A program made the position numbers and the translations under genes. Positions 25,079 to 34,352 of a stretch of 50,417 bases of DNA are shown here, in pieces (the stretch's first letter is position 1; every line of letters begins with the position of its first letter). This DNA is from Clostridiales bacterium (GTDB lineage: Bacteria; Bacillota; Clostridia; Oscillospirales; Acutalibacteraceae). The notes under the pieces were generated by a model that worked only from the letters and a program-made list of their open reading frames with translations, did not search any database and was not told the origin of the DNA. Location of the stretch: the NCBI GenBank assembly GCA_012519975.1, contig JAAYPE010000034.1, forward strand, positions 1 through 50,417, given 5' to 3'.

Positions 25079-27259
25079 CTATCTTCTTCTGTCATTTCTA
25101 TTAAAATCTCTGCCACCAGAACGACGAGGAGGTGCATCAGAAATTGTATTTTCAGGAACAAGACCTTCAACCTCAATCAAAGCATCTCTTCTTGAAAGAT
25201 TAAGCCTACCTTGCTCATCAACCTCAAGAACCTTAACAATAACTTCATCGCCAACGCTTACACAATCCTCTACCTTTTCGGTGCGTTTAACATCAAGTCT
25301 GCTAATATGAACAAGACCTTCTTTGCCTGGTGCAATTTCAACAAACGCACCAAAGCTCATAATTCTTGTTACAATACCCTTATAAATAGAGCCTGGCTCT
25401 GGGTCATTTGCAATAGTTTCAATCATCATAATTGCACGCTTTGCATCATCAAGGTCAATTGCCGAAACAAAAATTGTTCCATCTTCTTCAACATCAACCT
25501 TACAGTTGCACTCCGCACAAATCTTTTGAATAACCTTGCCTTGCTTACCAATAACATCGCTAATTTTTTCTACCGCAACTTTAGTTGTAAGCATTTTTGG
25601 TGCATACTTTGAAAGCTCCTCACGAGGTGCCGGTATTGCAGGAATCATAACCTCATCAAGAATATAATTTCTAGCGGTATGCGTTTTTTCAAGAGCTTCT
25701 TTTATAATTTCAGGAGTAAGTCCATCTATTTTAAGGTCCATTTGAATTGCAGTAATTCCGTTTTTAGTTCCTGCAACCTTAAAGTCCATATCGCCAAAAA
25801 AGTCTTCAAGACCTTGAATGTCAACCATTGTTATAAAGCGGTCGCCCTCAGTCACAAGTCCACAAGAGATGCCTGCAACAGGTGCTTTTATTGGAACACC
25901 GGCAGCCATAAGCGACAATGTTGATGCACATATTGAGCCTTGTGATGTTGAGCCGTTTGAAGATAAAACCTCAGACACAAGACGCATAGCATATGGGAAC
26001 TCTTCAACAGATGGAAGAACTGGAACAAGCGCTTTTTCTGCAAGTGCGCCGTGCCCTACTTCTCTTCTTCCCGGACCTCTGCTAGGTCTTGTCTCACCAA
26101 CTGAGTATGATGGGAAGTTGTAGTGGTGCATATATCTTTTATTTTCTTCTTCGTCAATTCCATCAAGCATTTGTGCATTGCTAACAGGGCCTAGAGTTGT
26201 GATTGTAAGAACCTGTGTTTGACCTCTTGAAAACATACCAGAACCGTGAACTCTGCTAAGCAAATCAACCTCTGCCTCAAGCGGACGAATTTCATCTATT
26301 CCTCTTCCGTCAACACGCTTGCCATCATCAAGAAGCCAGCGACGAACAACATATTTTTGAAGCATATATAGACATTCATCAATCTTGTTTCCTTGCTCTG
26401 GGAACTGCTCGTCAAACTTCTCGTGTACTGCTGTATATATTGGTTTGAGTCTTTGGTCACGCACTCTTTTATCGTCTGTGTCGAGTGCAAGTTTTACATC
26501 TTCAATAGCAAACTCTTTGATAGCATCATACATTGCAGGGTCTGGGTCGTTTGATGGGAAGTCAACTTTTTCACGACCAATTTGTGCCTTAATATCGTTA
26601 ATAAAAGCAACAACTTTTTTGTTCTCTTCGTGGGCAAACATAATTCCGTTATACATATCCTCGTCAGATACTTCGTTTGCTCCTGCTTCAATCATAGCCA
26701 CCAAATTTTCTGTTGATGCTACAGTAACTGCCATTTGTGATTCTGCTCTTTGCTGTGCTGTTGGGTTAATAATAAACTCGCCATCAATAAGTCCAACAGA
26801 AAGCCCACTAATTGGACCGTTCCAAGGAATTTCTGAAATTGAAAGTGCTATTGACACACCAATCATTGCAGTAATTTCTGGAGAGCAATCAGGGTCAACA
26901 GACATAACAGTTGCTACAATTCCCACATCATTTCTCATATCTTTTGGAAAAAGCGGGCGAATAGGACGGTCAATTACTCTTGATGCAAGCACTGCCTTAT
27001 CACTTGGTTTTCCCTCTCTTCTTTGGAACGAGCCTGGGATTTTACCTACTGAATAAAGCTTCTCCTCAAAATCAACTGAAAGTGGGAAAAAGTCAATACC
27101 CTCTCTTGGATTTGCCGACATTGTTGCGTTACAAAGAACCTCAGTCTCGCCATATCTAACAAGACACGAGCCACCTGCAAGCTGTGACATTTTGCCAGTT
27201 TCAACAACAAGCGGACGCCCTGCTAAAACGGTTTCAAATTTTCTAAAATTTTCAAACAT
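25079..27259 (-). CDS. pnp: Polyribonucleotide nucleotidyltransferase (PNPase)
   Basis: A 726-residue 3'-5' phosphorolytic exoribonuclease that also can add tails. In order: first RNase PH domain, a helical linker, a second RNase PH domain (SRGPGRREVGHGALAEKAL and ICASTLSLMAAGVP), a KH domain (VIGKQGKVIQKI), and an S1 domain (IYKGIVTRIMSFGAFVEI). The C-terminal tail is short and arginine-rich (RRSGGRDFNRNDRRR). The ATG at 27259 has an AGAGGT ribosome site; the frame stays open 25 codons upstream, but that part is hydrophobic and unlike PNPase. It lies downstream of rpsO, a conserved pairing. Confidence 0.97.
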   Translation of the reverse strand: MFENFRKFETVLAGRPLVVETGKMSQLAGGSCLVRYGETEVLCNATMSANPREGIDFFPLSVDFEEKLYSVGKIPGSFQRREGKPSDKAVLASRVIDRPIRPLFPKDMRNDVGIVATVMSVDPDCSPEITAMIGVSIALSISEIPWNGPISGLSVGLIDGEFIINPTAQQRAESQMAVTVASTENLVAMIEAGANEVSDEDMYNGIMFAHEENKKVVAFINDIKAQIGREKVDFPSNDPDPAMYDAIKEFAIEDVKLALDTDDKRVRDQRLKPIYTAVHEKFDEQFPEQGNKIDECLYMLQKYVVRRWLLDDGKRVDGRGIDEIRPLEAEVDLLSRVHGSGMFSRGQTQVLTITTLGPVSNAQMLDGIDEEENKRYMHHYNFPSYSVGETRPSRGPGRREVGHGALAEKALVPVLPSVEEFPYAMRLVSEVLSSNGSTSQGSICASTLSLMAAGVPIKAPVAGISCGLVTEGDRFITMVDIQGLEDFFGDMDFKVAGTKNGITAIQMDLKIDGLTPEIIKEALEKTHTARNYILDEVMIPAIPAPREELSKYAPKMLTTKVAVEKISDVIGKQGKVIQKICAECNCKVDVEEDGTIFVSAIDLDDAKRAIMMIETIANDPEPGSIYKGIVTRIMSFGAFVEIAPGKEGLVHISRLDVKRTEKVEDCVSVGDEVIVKVLEVDEQGRLNLSRRDALIEVEGLVPENTISDAPPRRSGGRDFNRNDRRR

Positions 27260-27302
27260 TCTTTTACCTCTTTGTGAAATATATTTCCATAGGAGTAGCA
27301 GG

Positions 27303-27358
27303 TTTAGCAATAAATAAAAGGTTAGAAAGTTCATTCAAGCCCTTTATTCACTGCTAAA
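27303..27358 (-). promoter_or_regulatory. Long hairpin in the pnp mRNA leader
   Basis: Inverted repeat TTTAGCA (27303-27309) / TGCTAAA (27352-27358), continued by a nearly complementary AATAAAAGG / CCTTTATT inner stem. It starts about 45 nt before pnp. In E. coli an RNase III-cut leader stem lets PNPase repress itself; a similar role here is inference from position and shape. Confidence 0.55.
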
Positions 27359-27385
27359 TACCATAGCTCCCCCAATTGGATTTAA

Positions 27386-27424
27386 ATAAAAAAGCGTCTA
27401 AACGCGAATGTAGGCAGACGCTTT
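27386..27424 (-). terminator. Terminator between rpsO and pnp
   Basis: Stem AAAGCGTCT (27391-27399) with AGACGCTTT (27416-27424), ending in TTTTTTA on the minus strand. Read-through would be needed for rpsO transcripts to reach pnp; no strong separate pnp promoter was found. Confidence 0.85.
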
Positions 27425-27448
27425 AAAAATCGCGCCTGCCCATTAATT

Positions 27449-27712
27449 TTACTTACGAATTCCAAGCCTTGCGATAATCGCACGATATCTCTCAATATCC
27501 TTATCGTGAAGGTAGTTGAGAAGGTTTCGTCTATGTCCAACCATTTTAAGAAGACCTCTTCTTGAGTGGTGGTCATTTTTGTGAGTTTTAAGGTGCTCTG
27601 TAAGGTCATTAATTCTCTTTGTAAGAATTGCGATTTGAACCTCTGGCGAACCAGTGTCACCCTCGTGCATAGCGTATTCAGCTATAACTGCATTTTTTTC
27701 TGCATTTGTCAT
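27449..27712 (-). CDS. rpsO: 30S ribosomal protein S15
   Basis: An 87-residue primary binder of 16S rRNA and part of the bridge to the 50S subunit. Marks: [14 protein letters not shown], the [18 protein letters not shown] segment that contacts rRNA, and [11 protein letters not shown]. The length is right for the family. A GAGGTG ribosome site precedes the ATG, and a 100-nt leader and near-consensus promoter lie upstream. Confidence 0.98.
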   Translation of the reverse strand: MTNAEKNAVIAEYAMHEGDTGSPEVQIAILTKRINDLTEHLKTHKNDHHSRRGLLKMVGHRRNLLNYLHDKDIERYRAIIARLGIRK

Positions 27713-27718
27713 TTATTT

Positions 27719-27820
27719 CACCTCATTAAAATAGTTTGTGCTTATACCAAAATCACAGATAAGGGTAGGTGAACACCTATAAGGTTTACTCCCTTGTCCG
27801 AGATGAAGGTCACACAGTTT
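27719..27820 (-). promoter_or_regulatory. Structured leader of rpsO, possible S15 autoregulation
   Basis: The untranslated region contains a palindrome TAGGTG-tt-CACCTA (near 27754-27769) enclosed by further complementary segments (AAGGGAG/ACTCCC-like). S15 represses its own mRNA by binding structured leaders in several bacteria. A match to a named S15 leader family was not made by eye. Confidence 0.45.
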
Positions 27821-27824
27821 CTGT

Positions 27825-27853
27825 ATTATACCACACTAAACACCCTATGTAAA
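27825..27853 (-). promoter_or_regulatory. Promoter of rpsO
   Basis: Minus-strand -35 TTTACA (27848-27853), 17-bp spacer, -10 TATAAT (27825-27830). It lies between the end of ribF and rpsO. Confidence 0.88.
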
Positions 27854-27873
27854 GTATATTTAGTTGTTTTGTT

Positions 27874-28806
27874 TCAGTTTATTATTGCCCGTTTTTTTGC
27901 ATTTTCTTTCGTATAAAAGAAACTTTTTGCATTAATTGCATCTTTTCTAATCTGCTCACGAAGAGCGTCTAGATTTTCAAATTTTTGTTCTCCACGCAAA
28001 TAGCTTAGCAAGCAAACCTCTATAGACTGCCCATAAAGATCACCAGAAAAGTCAATTATATAGGTCTCACTGCCTAGCACACCTGTTCCAATCGTTGGTC
28101 TAACTCCAATGTTCGTAACTGATGCATAGGACTTGTCTCCTATTTTTGTTCTGCTTGCATAAACGCCGTGTTTTGGTATTGCCATTTTTTCACTTAGAAC
28201 CTGGTTAATTGTTGGCGTGCCTAGAATTCTGCCTCTTTTATCACCATCAATTACTATCTCTTTATATGAAAACTCACGCGCGAGCATATCATTAACCTGT
28301 TCGATTTGCCCATCTTCAAGTGCTTTTCTAATACGAGTAGAGCTAACCGGCTCACCCATATATTCTGTAGGCTCTGATACGCTAAGCATCAGCCCATAAG
28401 CCTTGCAAAACTGTTGCATTTTTATTGTGTCACCACTCGCATTTTTTCCAAAATGATAGTTGTACCCACAGCAAATTCCTTTTACATTAAACTGCTTTAT
28501 CAGCACTTCATTTAAAAAAGTTTCGGCACTCATATCTTTAATATCGTTAAAATCAATTGTTTTTACTTTTGCTTTTGTCTGCGCAAGCAATCTTTCCTTT
28601 ATCTCTCCGCTAAAAAGCTCTAAAGGTGCTTTGCCATACAACGCTTTGAGCGAATGCTCAGAAAACATTAAAATACAAGGAACTGTACCGAGTTGCCTTG
28701 CCATTTCTAACGCAGAATTTATCACTGACATATGACCTATATGTAGTCCGTCAAAATTCCCAAGGGCAACAACGCAACCATTTTTAAAATTATCGTTAAA
28801 AGTCAT
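27874..28806 (-). CDS. ribF: Bifunctional riboflavin kinase / FAD synthetase
   Basis: A 310-residue enzyme making FMN and then FAD. The N-terminal nucleotidyltransferase shows GNFDGLHIGH, GYNYHFGKNASGD and VSSTRIRKAL; the C-terminal flavokinase shows GRILGTPTIN with the conserved metal-binding TxN and a late SYLRGEQKFENLDALREQI. It is the last gene of the long nusA-infB operon. No terminator was visible before the rpsO promoter. Confidence 0.96.
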   Translation of the reverse strand: MTFNDNFKNGCVVALGNFDGLHIGHMSVINSALEMARQLGTVPCILMFSEHSLKALYGKAPLELFSGEIKERLLAQTKAKVKTIDFNDIKDMSAETFLNEVLIKQFNVKGICCGYNYHFGKNASGDTIKMQQFCKAYGLMLSVSEPTEYMGEPVSSTRIRKALEDGQIEQVNDMLAREFSYKEIVIDGDKRGRILGTPTINQVLSEKMAIPKHGVYASRTKIGDKSYASVTNIGVRPTIGTGVLGSETYIIDFSGDLYGQSIEVCLLSYLRGEQKFENLDALREQIRKDAINAKSFFYTKENAKKRAIIN

Positions 28807-28933
28807 TTACATCCCTCAGCTTTAATTTATACATCCAATAAAAATCAAATTTACTTTAAATTAATAATCGGCATATATATCAATATCTTTTAAAATCTAA
28901 AATCAAAATGCCTGTATACAATTATAATGTGAA

Positions 28934-29830
28934 TTATTTGTTTATAAAAACTCTTTTCACCAAAAGTTGTGACGAACCTTCTTTTATTTCCCCTACACCT
29001 AAAAACTGATTTTCTGGTGAGTAAACTCGATAAAAGCCAATTGATTTAGGAGAGCCTATTCTATCTAGTGCAAGCTCGCCACCGTTAGAAAATCTTTTAG
29101 ACTGAGCTGTTGTTACTACAACCTTTGGATATTCTAAAAGCGTGCCATCAACAGTTTTTAAAATCGTTTCAACTTCTGAGTTTTTTGATAAAAGCTCTAA
29201 TTGCTCTAAGGTTATACATTCATCAAGCAAAAAACCGTTTGCACTTGTTCTGCAAAGCTCTGTCATAACTGCGCCACAACCAAGTTCTTCGCCAACATCC
29301 GATATAAGTGTGCGAATGTATGTGCCTGCCGAACACTCGACAGCTATCTCATACTCGTGATTTTTTTCAATTGCATTTGTAAGTTCAAGACTGTGTATTG
29401 TAACCGGACGCTGTTCCCGCTCGATTTCTATACCCTTGCGTGCAAGCTCATAAAGCCTTACTCCATCTTTTAAGACGGCTGAATACATTGGAGGTGTTTG
29501 CATTATATCACCTTTAAACTTCAACAAAACCGCCTGCACATCCTGCTTTGTAGACAAAACCTGTCTGGTATCTTTTACTTCTCCGGTTATATCTAAAGTG
29601 TCCGTCGTTATTCCTAGCTTAAACTTTGCACTATAAGCTTTTTTTGAAGTTGGTAACAGCTCTATAAACCGTGTTGCACCACCAAGCATTATTGGTAAAA
29701 CTCCCGTTGCCATTGGGTCTAAAGTCCCTGTATGGCCTGCCTTTTTTTCACCAGCAAGTCGCCTAACCTTTGCAACTGCTAAAAACGAAGTAATTCCTTG
29801 CGGTTTATTTAGACAGATAATTCCTGTCAT
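28934..29830 (-). CDS. truB: tRNA pseudouridine(55) synthase
   Basis: A 298-residue enzyme converting U55 of tRNA T loops to pseudouridine. The catalytic aspartate is in GHTGTLDPMATGVLP; the preceding LNKPQGITSF and YSAVLKDGVRLYELAR, with CSAGTYIRTL, are standard blocks. The C-terminal domain follows. It starts 11 bp past nrnA. About 125 bp without a gene separate it from ribF; I see nothing definite there. Confidence 0.97.
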   Translation of the reverse strand: MTGIICLNKPQGITSFLAVAKVRRLAGEKKAGHTGTLDPMATGVLPIMLGGATRFIELLPTSKKAYSAKFKLGITTDTLDITGEVKDTRQVLSTKQDVQAVLLKFKGDIMQTPPMYSAVLKDGVRLYELARKGIEIEREQRPVTIHSLELTNAIEKNHEYEIAVECSAGTYIRTLISDVGEELGCGAVMTELCRTSANGFLLDECITLEQLELLSKNSEVETILKTVDGTLLEYPKVVVTTAQSKRFSNGGELALDRIGSPKSIGFYRVYSPENQFLGVGEIKEGSSQLLVKRVFINK

Positions 29831-29841
29831 TTGCGTTCCCT

Positions 29842-30807
29842 CTATTCTTCATACGCTTCTTTAATTCCTGATTCGATATGATTAAGTAAAACTTGAGTTG
29901 CCTGCTCTAGAGGAAGATTAATTTCACATCCTGCCGCCCTTTTATGCCCGCCACCATTCATTTTTGAGCAAATTTTTGCAGCATCCACTGGTGCGTGTGT
30001 GCGAACCGAAACTTTATATGTTCCGTCTGGTCTTTCTCTTAGAGTTGCTCCAACTAAAACACCCTCAACCTGCCTTGCAAGTGATGAAATAGTCTCGCTC
30101 TCGTTTTCGTGCGCTCCACTATCCTCAAACATTTTTTGTGTAAGCGTTACAATTGCACATTTGTTATCAAAATAGAGCTTCATACCCTCAATGCTTAGTT
30201 TAAGCAGTCTTAGTTGACTTAGTGATTTAGACTCAAACATAAGGCTGTTTATGGCTCCGTTATTTACACCTAGCTCTATCATTTCTGAGGCTATCCTATA
30301 TGTTTTTGATGATGCATTTGAATACCTAAAACAGCCCGTATCTGTTGATAACCCTGTGTAGATACAGCTTGCCATTCCCTCATCTATCTCCACACCAAGA
30401 TTGCAAATTATACTATAAATTGTTTCTGCTGTTGCAGCATCCTCTTCATAAAGGCAAGTTTTTTTTGCATACATAATGTTAGAGCTGTGATGGTCTATGC
30501 ACAAGTCAATATTGTTGCCATAAAGCTTTTCAAATCCCTCTCCTAAAAGCTTAGTATCTGCAACATCCACTGCTACTATGTATGAAGGCTCGAACTCAAT
30601 AACATCAAGCCCCTCAAACATATAATCATATTTTTTTGGAATCGGGTCAAAACATTCAACCCTTGCTTTTTTCCCAAGCTTTAGCAACGCTCTACAAAGA
30701 GCGTATCCACTACCTAATGTGTCCCCGTCAGGATTTTTGTGGGTAAGTATAAGAACATCGTCCTCTTTAAGTAGCAAAGCTGCGGCCTCGCTTTTATTAA
30801 TGCGCAT
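29842..30807 (-). CDS. nrnA: DHH phosphoesterase NrnA (nano-RNase / pAp phosphatase)
   Basis: A 321-residue enzyme degrading very short RNAs and 3',5'-bisphosphate adenosine. The DHH-family motifs are present: THKNPDGDTLGSG, VDVADTKL, the DHHSS motif, and C-terminal GGGHKRAAGCEI of the DHHA1 domain. Its ATG overlaps the end of rbfA by 11 bp. The order rbfA-nrnA-truB-ribF is common in Bacillota. Confidence 0.96.
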   Translation of the reverse strand: MRINKSEAAALLLKEDDVLILTHKNPDGDTLGSGYALCRALLKLGKKARVECFDPIPKKYDYMFEGLDVIEFEPSYIVAVDVADTKLLGEGFEKLYGNNIDLCIDHHSSNIMYAKKTCLYEEDAATAETIYSIICNLGVEIDEGMASCIYTGLSTDTGCFRYSNASSKTYRIASEMIELGVNNGAINSLMFESKSLSQLRLLKLSIEGMKLYFDNKCAIVTLTQKMFEDSGAHENESETISSLARQVEGVLVGATLRERPDGTYKVSVRTHAPVDAAKICSKMNGGGHKRAAGCEINLPLEQATQVLLNHIESGIKEAYEE

Positions 30808-31159
30808 CAGAGTTTCCCCCTGTAATATCTTTTAACTTTTCAATAATTTCCATTCCGTGCTCTATCGAGTCATCTGCAATAAATGTAAGCTCGGGAACTT
30901 TTCTAATATGCAAATTTTTGCCAAGCTCTCGACGTATATAACCCGCTGCCGATGCAAGCCCTTTAACTGCAACTTTTGCCCCTTCAATCCCTTGCATATC
31001 ACTTATATAAACCTTTGCATAGGAAAGGTCGTTTGTAACCTCAACTCTAACAGCGGTAAGCAAACGCCCTTGCACTCTCGGGTCTTTTACCTCGTTCATA
31101 ATAGATATAATCTCGCGTTTTATATCTTCTGCAATCCTGTCAATACGATATCCTGCCAT
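30797..31159 (-). CDS. rbfA: 30S ribosome-binding factor A
   Basis: A 120-residue KH-fold protein needed for maturation of the 16S rRNA 5' end and cold adaptation. Family blocks: RIAEDIKREI at the start, the VTNDLSYAKVYIS strand, and the KVPELTFIADDSIEHG stretch near the C-terminus. A GGAAGGG ribosome site lies upstream. The 160-bp gap from infB shows only a TATAAT-like element near 31250 without a good -35. Confidence 0.97.
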   Translation of the reverse strand: MAGYRIDRIAEDIKREIISIMNEVKDPRVQGRLLTAVRVEVTNDLSYAKVYISDMQGIEGAKVAVKGLASAAGYIRRELGKNLHIRKVPELTFIADDSIEHGMEIIEKLKDITGGNSDAH

Positions 31160-31320
31160 AATATCCCTTCCGTTTCATTGTAATTTAAATTTTATAAAAA
31201 TTAAAAGCTCACTTGTCTTAAACTTATAGTAATTTCAAAAAAGCTGTAACTATTAAAGATTATATGACAACCGTCAAACAACGATACGCAGGAATTTTTG
31301 GAAAGAAATCATTTTGACAA

Positions 31321-33732
31321 TTAGTCAGGTCTATATTCTTCCATAATAAACGCTTCAAAAATATCGCCCTCTTTAATGTCGTTGAACTTTTCAAGCCCTA
31401 TACCACATTCATATCCTGTTGCAACCTCTTTTACATCATCTTTAAAACGACGAAGAGATGAAATCTCGTCCTCTGTTATAACAATTCCATCACGCACAAC
31501 TCTGATTTGTGCATTTCTTGTAACTTTACCATCAAGAATATATGAACCTGCAATTGTGCCTGAACTAGAGATTTTGAACACATCTCTAACCTGCGCACGA
31601 CCAAGCTGAACCTCTCTGTATTTTGGCTCAAGCATTCCCTTAATAGCAGACTCAATCTCCTCAATGCAATCATATATAATGCGATACATACGAAGCTCTA
31701 CGCCATCACGCTCTGCGTGTGTTGCTGCAACGGGGTCTGGACGAACATTAAACCCTACAATAATTGCATTCGATGCGTTAGCAAGCATAACATCAGACTC
31801 GCTAATTGCTCCAACTCCGCCGTGTATAACTTTTACTCTAACCTCTTCGTTAGAAAGCTTTTCAAGGTTTTGCTGAACTGCTTCAACAGAGCCTTGAACA
31901 TCAGCCTTAACTATTATGTTAAGCTCTTTTAGCGCGCCTTCTTGAAGTGATGAAAACAAATTGTCAAGTGTAACTTTTTGATAAGCTTTGAACTGTTCTT
32001 CTTTTTGATATTGCTTACGTTGTTCTACTAGCTCACGCGCAAGTCTTTCGTCTGAAACGACGTCAAAAACATCTCCCGCCTGTGGTGCTTCTGCAAGTCC
32101 CATAACCTCAACTGGTACTGACGGACCTGCCTCATCAACCTTTTGACCCTTATCATTTATCATTACACGAACACGGCCAACAGATGTTCCCGCAACGATT
32201 ATATCTCCAGAGCGAAGAGTACCATTTTGAACAAGTAGGCTTGACACTGGACCTCTGCCCTTATCTAGTCTTGCCTCAATTACGATACCTTTAGCTGCCC
32301 TGTTTGGATTTGCTTTTAGCTCTTTCATTTCTGCTACAAGCAAGATTGATTCAAGCAATTTGTCTATATTCATACGCTTCTTAGCAGACACTGGAACGCA
32401 AATTATATCTCCGCCCCACTCTTCTGGAATAAGCTCGTGCTCTGTGAGCTGTTGCATTATTTTGTCTGCGGTAGCGCCTGGTTTATCCATCTTGTTAATC
32501 GCTACAATAATACTAACACCTGCAGCTTTTGCGTGGTTAATTGCCTCGATTGTTTGTGGCATTATTCCATCATCACAAGCAACAACTAAAACTGCAATGT
32601 CTGTTGCTTGGGCACCACGGGCACGCATTGAGGTAAATGCTGAGTGACCTGGTGTGTCAAGAAAAGTTATGTCTTGACCATCTAGATTTACTTTATAAGC
32701 ACCAATATGCTGTGTTATACCGCCTGCCTCAGTGTCTGTAACTGATGTGTTTCTAATCGCGTCAAGTAGCGATGTTTTACCGTGGTCAACGTGTCCCATA
32801 ACAACAACAACAGGACTACGAGAAACAAGGTCTTTTTCGTCATCTTCTGTGTCGTCTATTATTCTATCTTCAATTGTAACTACAACTTCTCTTTCAACTC
32901 TTGCACCAAGTTCTGTTGCAACAATTTCTGCAGTATCATAGTCAATCACTTCGTTAACTGTTGCCATAACACCAAAAGTGAAAAGTTTTTTAATAACTTC
33001 AGCAGATGTCATTTTAAGCATTGCTGCAAGCTCTCCTACTGTAATTTCTTCAGGCACAGAGATAACCATTTGAGGTTTTTTAGCTCTCTCAGCTGCAATT
33101 CTCTTTAGACGCTCTGCTTCACTCTCACGCCTTGGTGAACGCATACCTTGTCTTCTATATTGTTGTGATTTTTGCTTTAACTTTTGCTTGCTAACCATTT
33201 GGTCGCTTTTGTTTCTTGAAACATTAGCGGTTGCAATTTTTTCATATTTTTCATTATATTTATCAAGCTCAACATGGCCAGAGCGAGTATCAACCGTCCT
33301 TGCCACACCTTTTGTTCTTGATTGAGTTGGTTTGTCTTGTGCTTTTTCTTCTGATTTTTTTGCTGGCTGTGGAGCAGATTGTTTTTTAACCTGTTGTGGT
33401 TTTGCGGTGCTTTCTTTTTTATTATCAGCCTGCTTTTTGTCTGCAACCTTTACTTTTTGCTCTTTTGGTGTTTGTATTTTTTTCTGAGTATCTGCTTTTT
33501 TCACTTCTTTTACCTCTGGTTCTTTTTGTTTTGCAGTCTCAAAATATTCATCAAAACTTTTCACTTGCTCATTTTGTGTGAAATATTCAAAAACTATGTT
33601 TAGCTCATCATTTTCAAGTACTGTCATATGACTTTTTGGCTCATCAAAATATTTTTCAAGCAAATCAATAACATCTTTACTTTGCTTGTTAAAATCCTTT
33701 GCTACTTCGTGTACTCTATACTTTATCATCAT
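31321..33732 (-). CDS. infB: Translation initiation factor IF-2
   Basis: An 803-residue GTPase that places initiator tRNA on the 30S subunit. In order: a short N-terminal IF2_N domain, a long Lys/Gln/Pro-rich linker (about 85-215), a second IF2_N domain ([13 protein letters not shown]), the G domain with [14 protein letters not shown] and NKMD, then domains II to IV. It overlaps the preceding L7Ae-like gene by one base. The linker is low in complexity and therefore richest in shadow frames. Confidence 0.98.
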   Translation of the reverse strand: MMIKYRVHEVAKDFNKQSKDVIDLLEKYFDEPKSHMTVLENDELNIVFEYFTQNEQVKSFDEYFETAKQKEPEVKEVKKADTQKKIQTPKEQKVKVADKKQADNKKESTAKPQQVKKQSAPQPAKKSEEKAQDKPTQSRTKGVARTVDTRSGHVELDKYNEKYEKIATANVSRNKSDQMVSKQKLKQKSQQYRRQGMRSPRRESEAERLKRIAAERAKKPQMVISVPEEITVGELAAMLKMTSAEVIKKLFTFGVMATVNEVIDYDTAEIVATELGARVEREVVVTIEDRIIDDTEDDEKDLVSRSPVVVVMGHVDHGKTSLLDAIRNTSVTDTEAGGITQHIGAYKVNLDGQDITFLDTPGHSAFTSMRARGAQATDIAVLVVACDDGIMPQTIEAINHAKAAGVSIIVAINKMDKPGATADKIMQQLTEHELIPEEWGGDIICVPVSAKKRMNIDKLLESILLVAEMKELKANPNRAAKGIVIEARLDKGRGPVSSLLVQNGTLRSGDIIVAGTSVGRVRVMINDKGQKVDEAGPSVPVEVMGLAEAPQAGDVFDVVSDERLARELVEQRKQYQKEEQFKAYQKVTLDNLFSSLQEGALKELNIIVKADVQGSVEAVQQNLEKLSNEEVRVKVIHGGVGAISESDVMLANASNAIIVGFNVRPDPVAATHAERDGVELRMYRIIYDCIEEIESAIKGMLEPKYREVQLGRAQVRDVFKISSSGTIAGSYILDGKVTRNAQIRVVRDGIVITEDEISSLRRFKDDVKEVATGYECGIGLEKFNDIKEGDIFEAFIMEEYRPD

Positions 33733-34061
33733 TAATTGATATCCTCCCCGTGTTGTAAATTATTAAGCTCTATAAGCTTTTTTGCAAAGCCTTTATCGTT
33801 TATCGACATAACGGCCGCTCTTGAACCCGTCGCCATTTGTATTTCTTGCATTGTATAGGTTAGGTGTATTAAGGGAATATTTCTATTATCATACACAACA
33901 GTTTCTTCAAACTCTTTTTTAAGTCTAGGCGATGCGTCGAAACTCAAAAGACATAACTTTGCTTTATTTTTTGATATTGAGTCAAACGAGGCATCATGAC
34001 CGGCACTTAACTTCCCTGCTCTTTTACAAAGTCCGAGCAGATTTAAAAACTTGTCATTCAT
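33732..34061 (-). CDS. ylxQ: L7Ae-family RNA-binding protein YlxQ
   Basis: A 109-residue protein of the L7Ae/L30e fold ([17 protein letters not shown], then [16 protein letters not shown]). Members bind kink-turn RNA. Its exact role in bacteria is not settled. It is tucked between ylxR and infB, overlapping both, as in most Bacillota. Confidence 0.92.
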   Translation of the reverse strand: MNDKFLNLLGLCKRAGKLSAGHDASFDSISKNKAKLCLLSFDASPRLKKEFEETVVYDNRNIPLIHLTYTMQEIQMATGSRAAVMSINDKGFAKKLIELNNLQHGEDIN

Positions 34062-34320
34062 CCTGCGCTAATTCCTCCTCTATTATATCAAAAACTTCTT
34101 CGGGAATTTTACACGCAAATTCTTTTTCAATCCTTCTTGCCTTTCGTGCTTTTTTAAGGCAATCGAGATTTTTGCAAATATAGGCTCCCCGTCCTGCTTT
34201 TTTACCTGTCAGGTCAAGTGATATTTCGCCTTCTTTATTTTTTACAACTCTTACAAGCTCTTTTTTAGGCTTCATTTCCATACAGCCGTTACATCTTCTA
34301 AGAGGTATTTTCTTTTGCAT
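34054..34320 (-). CDS. rnpM: YlxR family protein (RnpM, RNase P modulator)
   Basis: An 88-residue basic protein, formerly DUF448. Typical marks are PLRRCNGCMEMKPKKELVRVV, then GKKAGRGAYICKNLDCLKKA. In B. subtilis YlxR has been reported to bind and modulate RNase P, hence the name; that function is carried over by homology. It overlaps ylxQ by 8 bp. Confidence 0.93.
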   Translation of the reverse strand: MQKKIPLRRCNGCMEMKPKKELVRVVKNKEGEISLDLTGKKAGRGAYICKNLDCLKKARKARRIEKEFACKIPEEVFDIIEEELAQDE

Positions 34321-34352
34321 ATATAAGCTCCCATCCCTTTGCTATTTAGGCT

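Noticed and set aside
25079..27334. Longer PNPase starting 25 codons upstream
   Set aside because: The extra part is a hydrophobic stretch unlike any PNPase, lies in the leader, and the ATG at 27259 has a good ribosome site.
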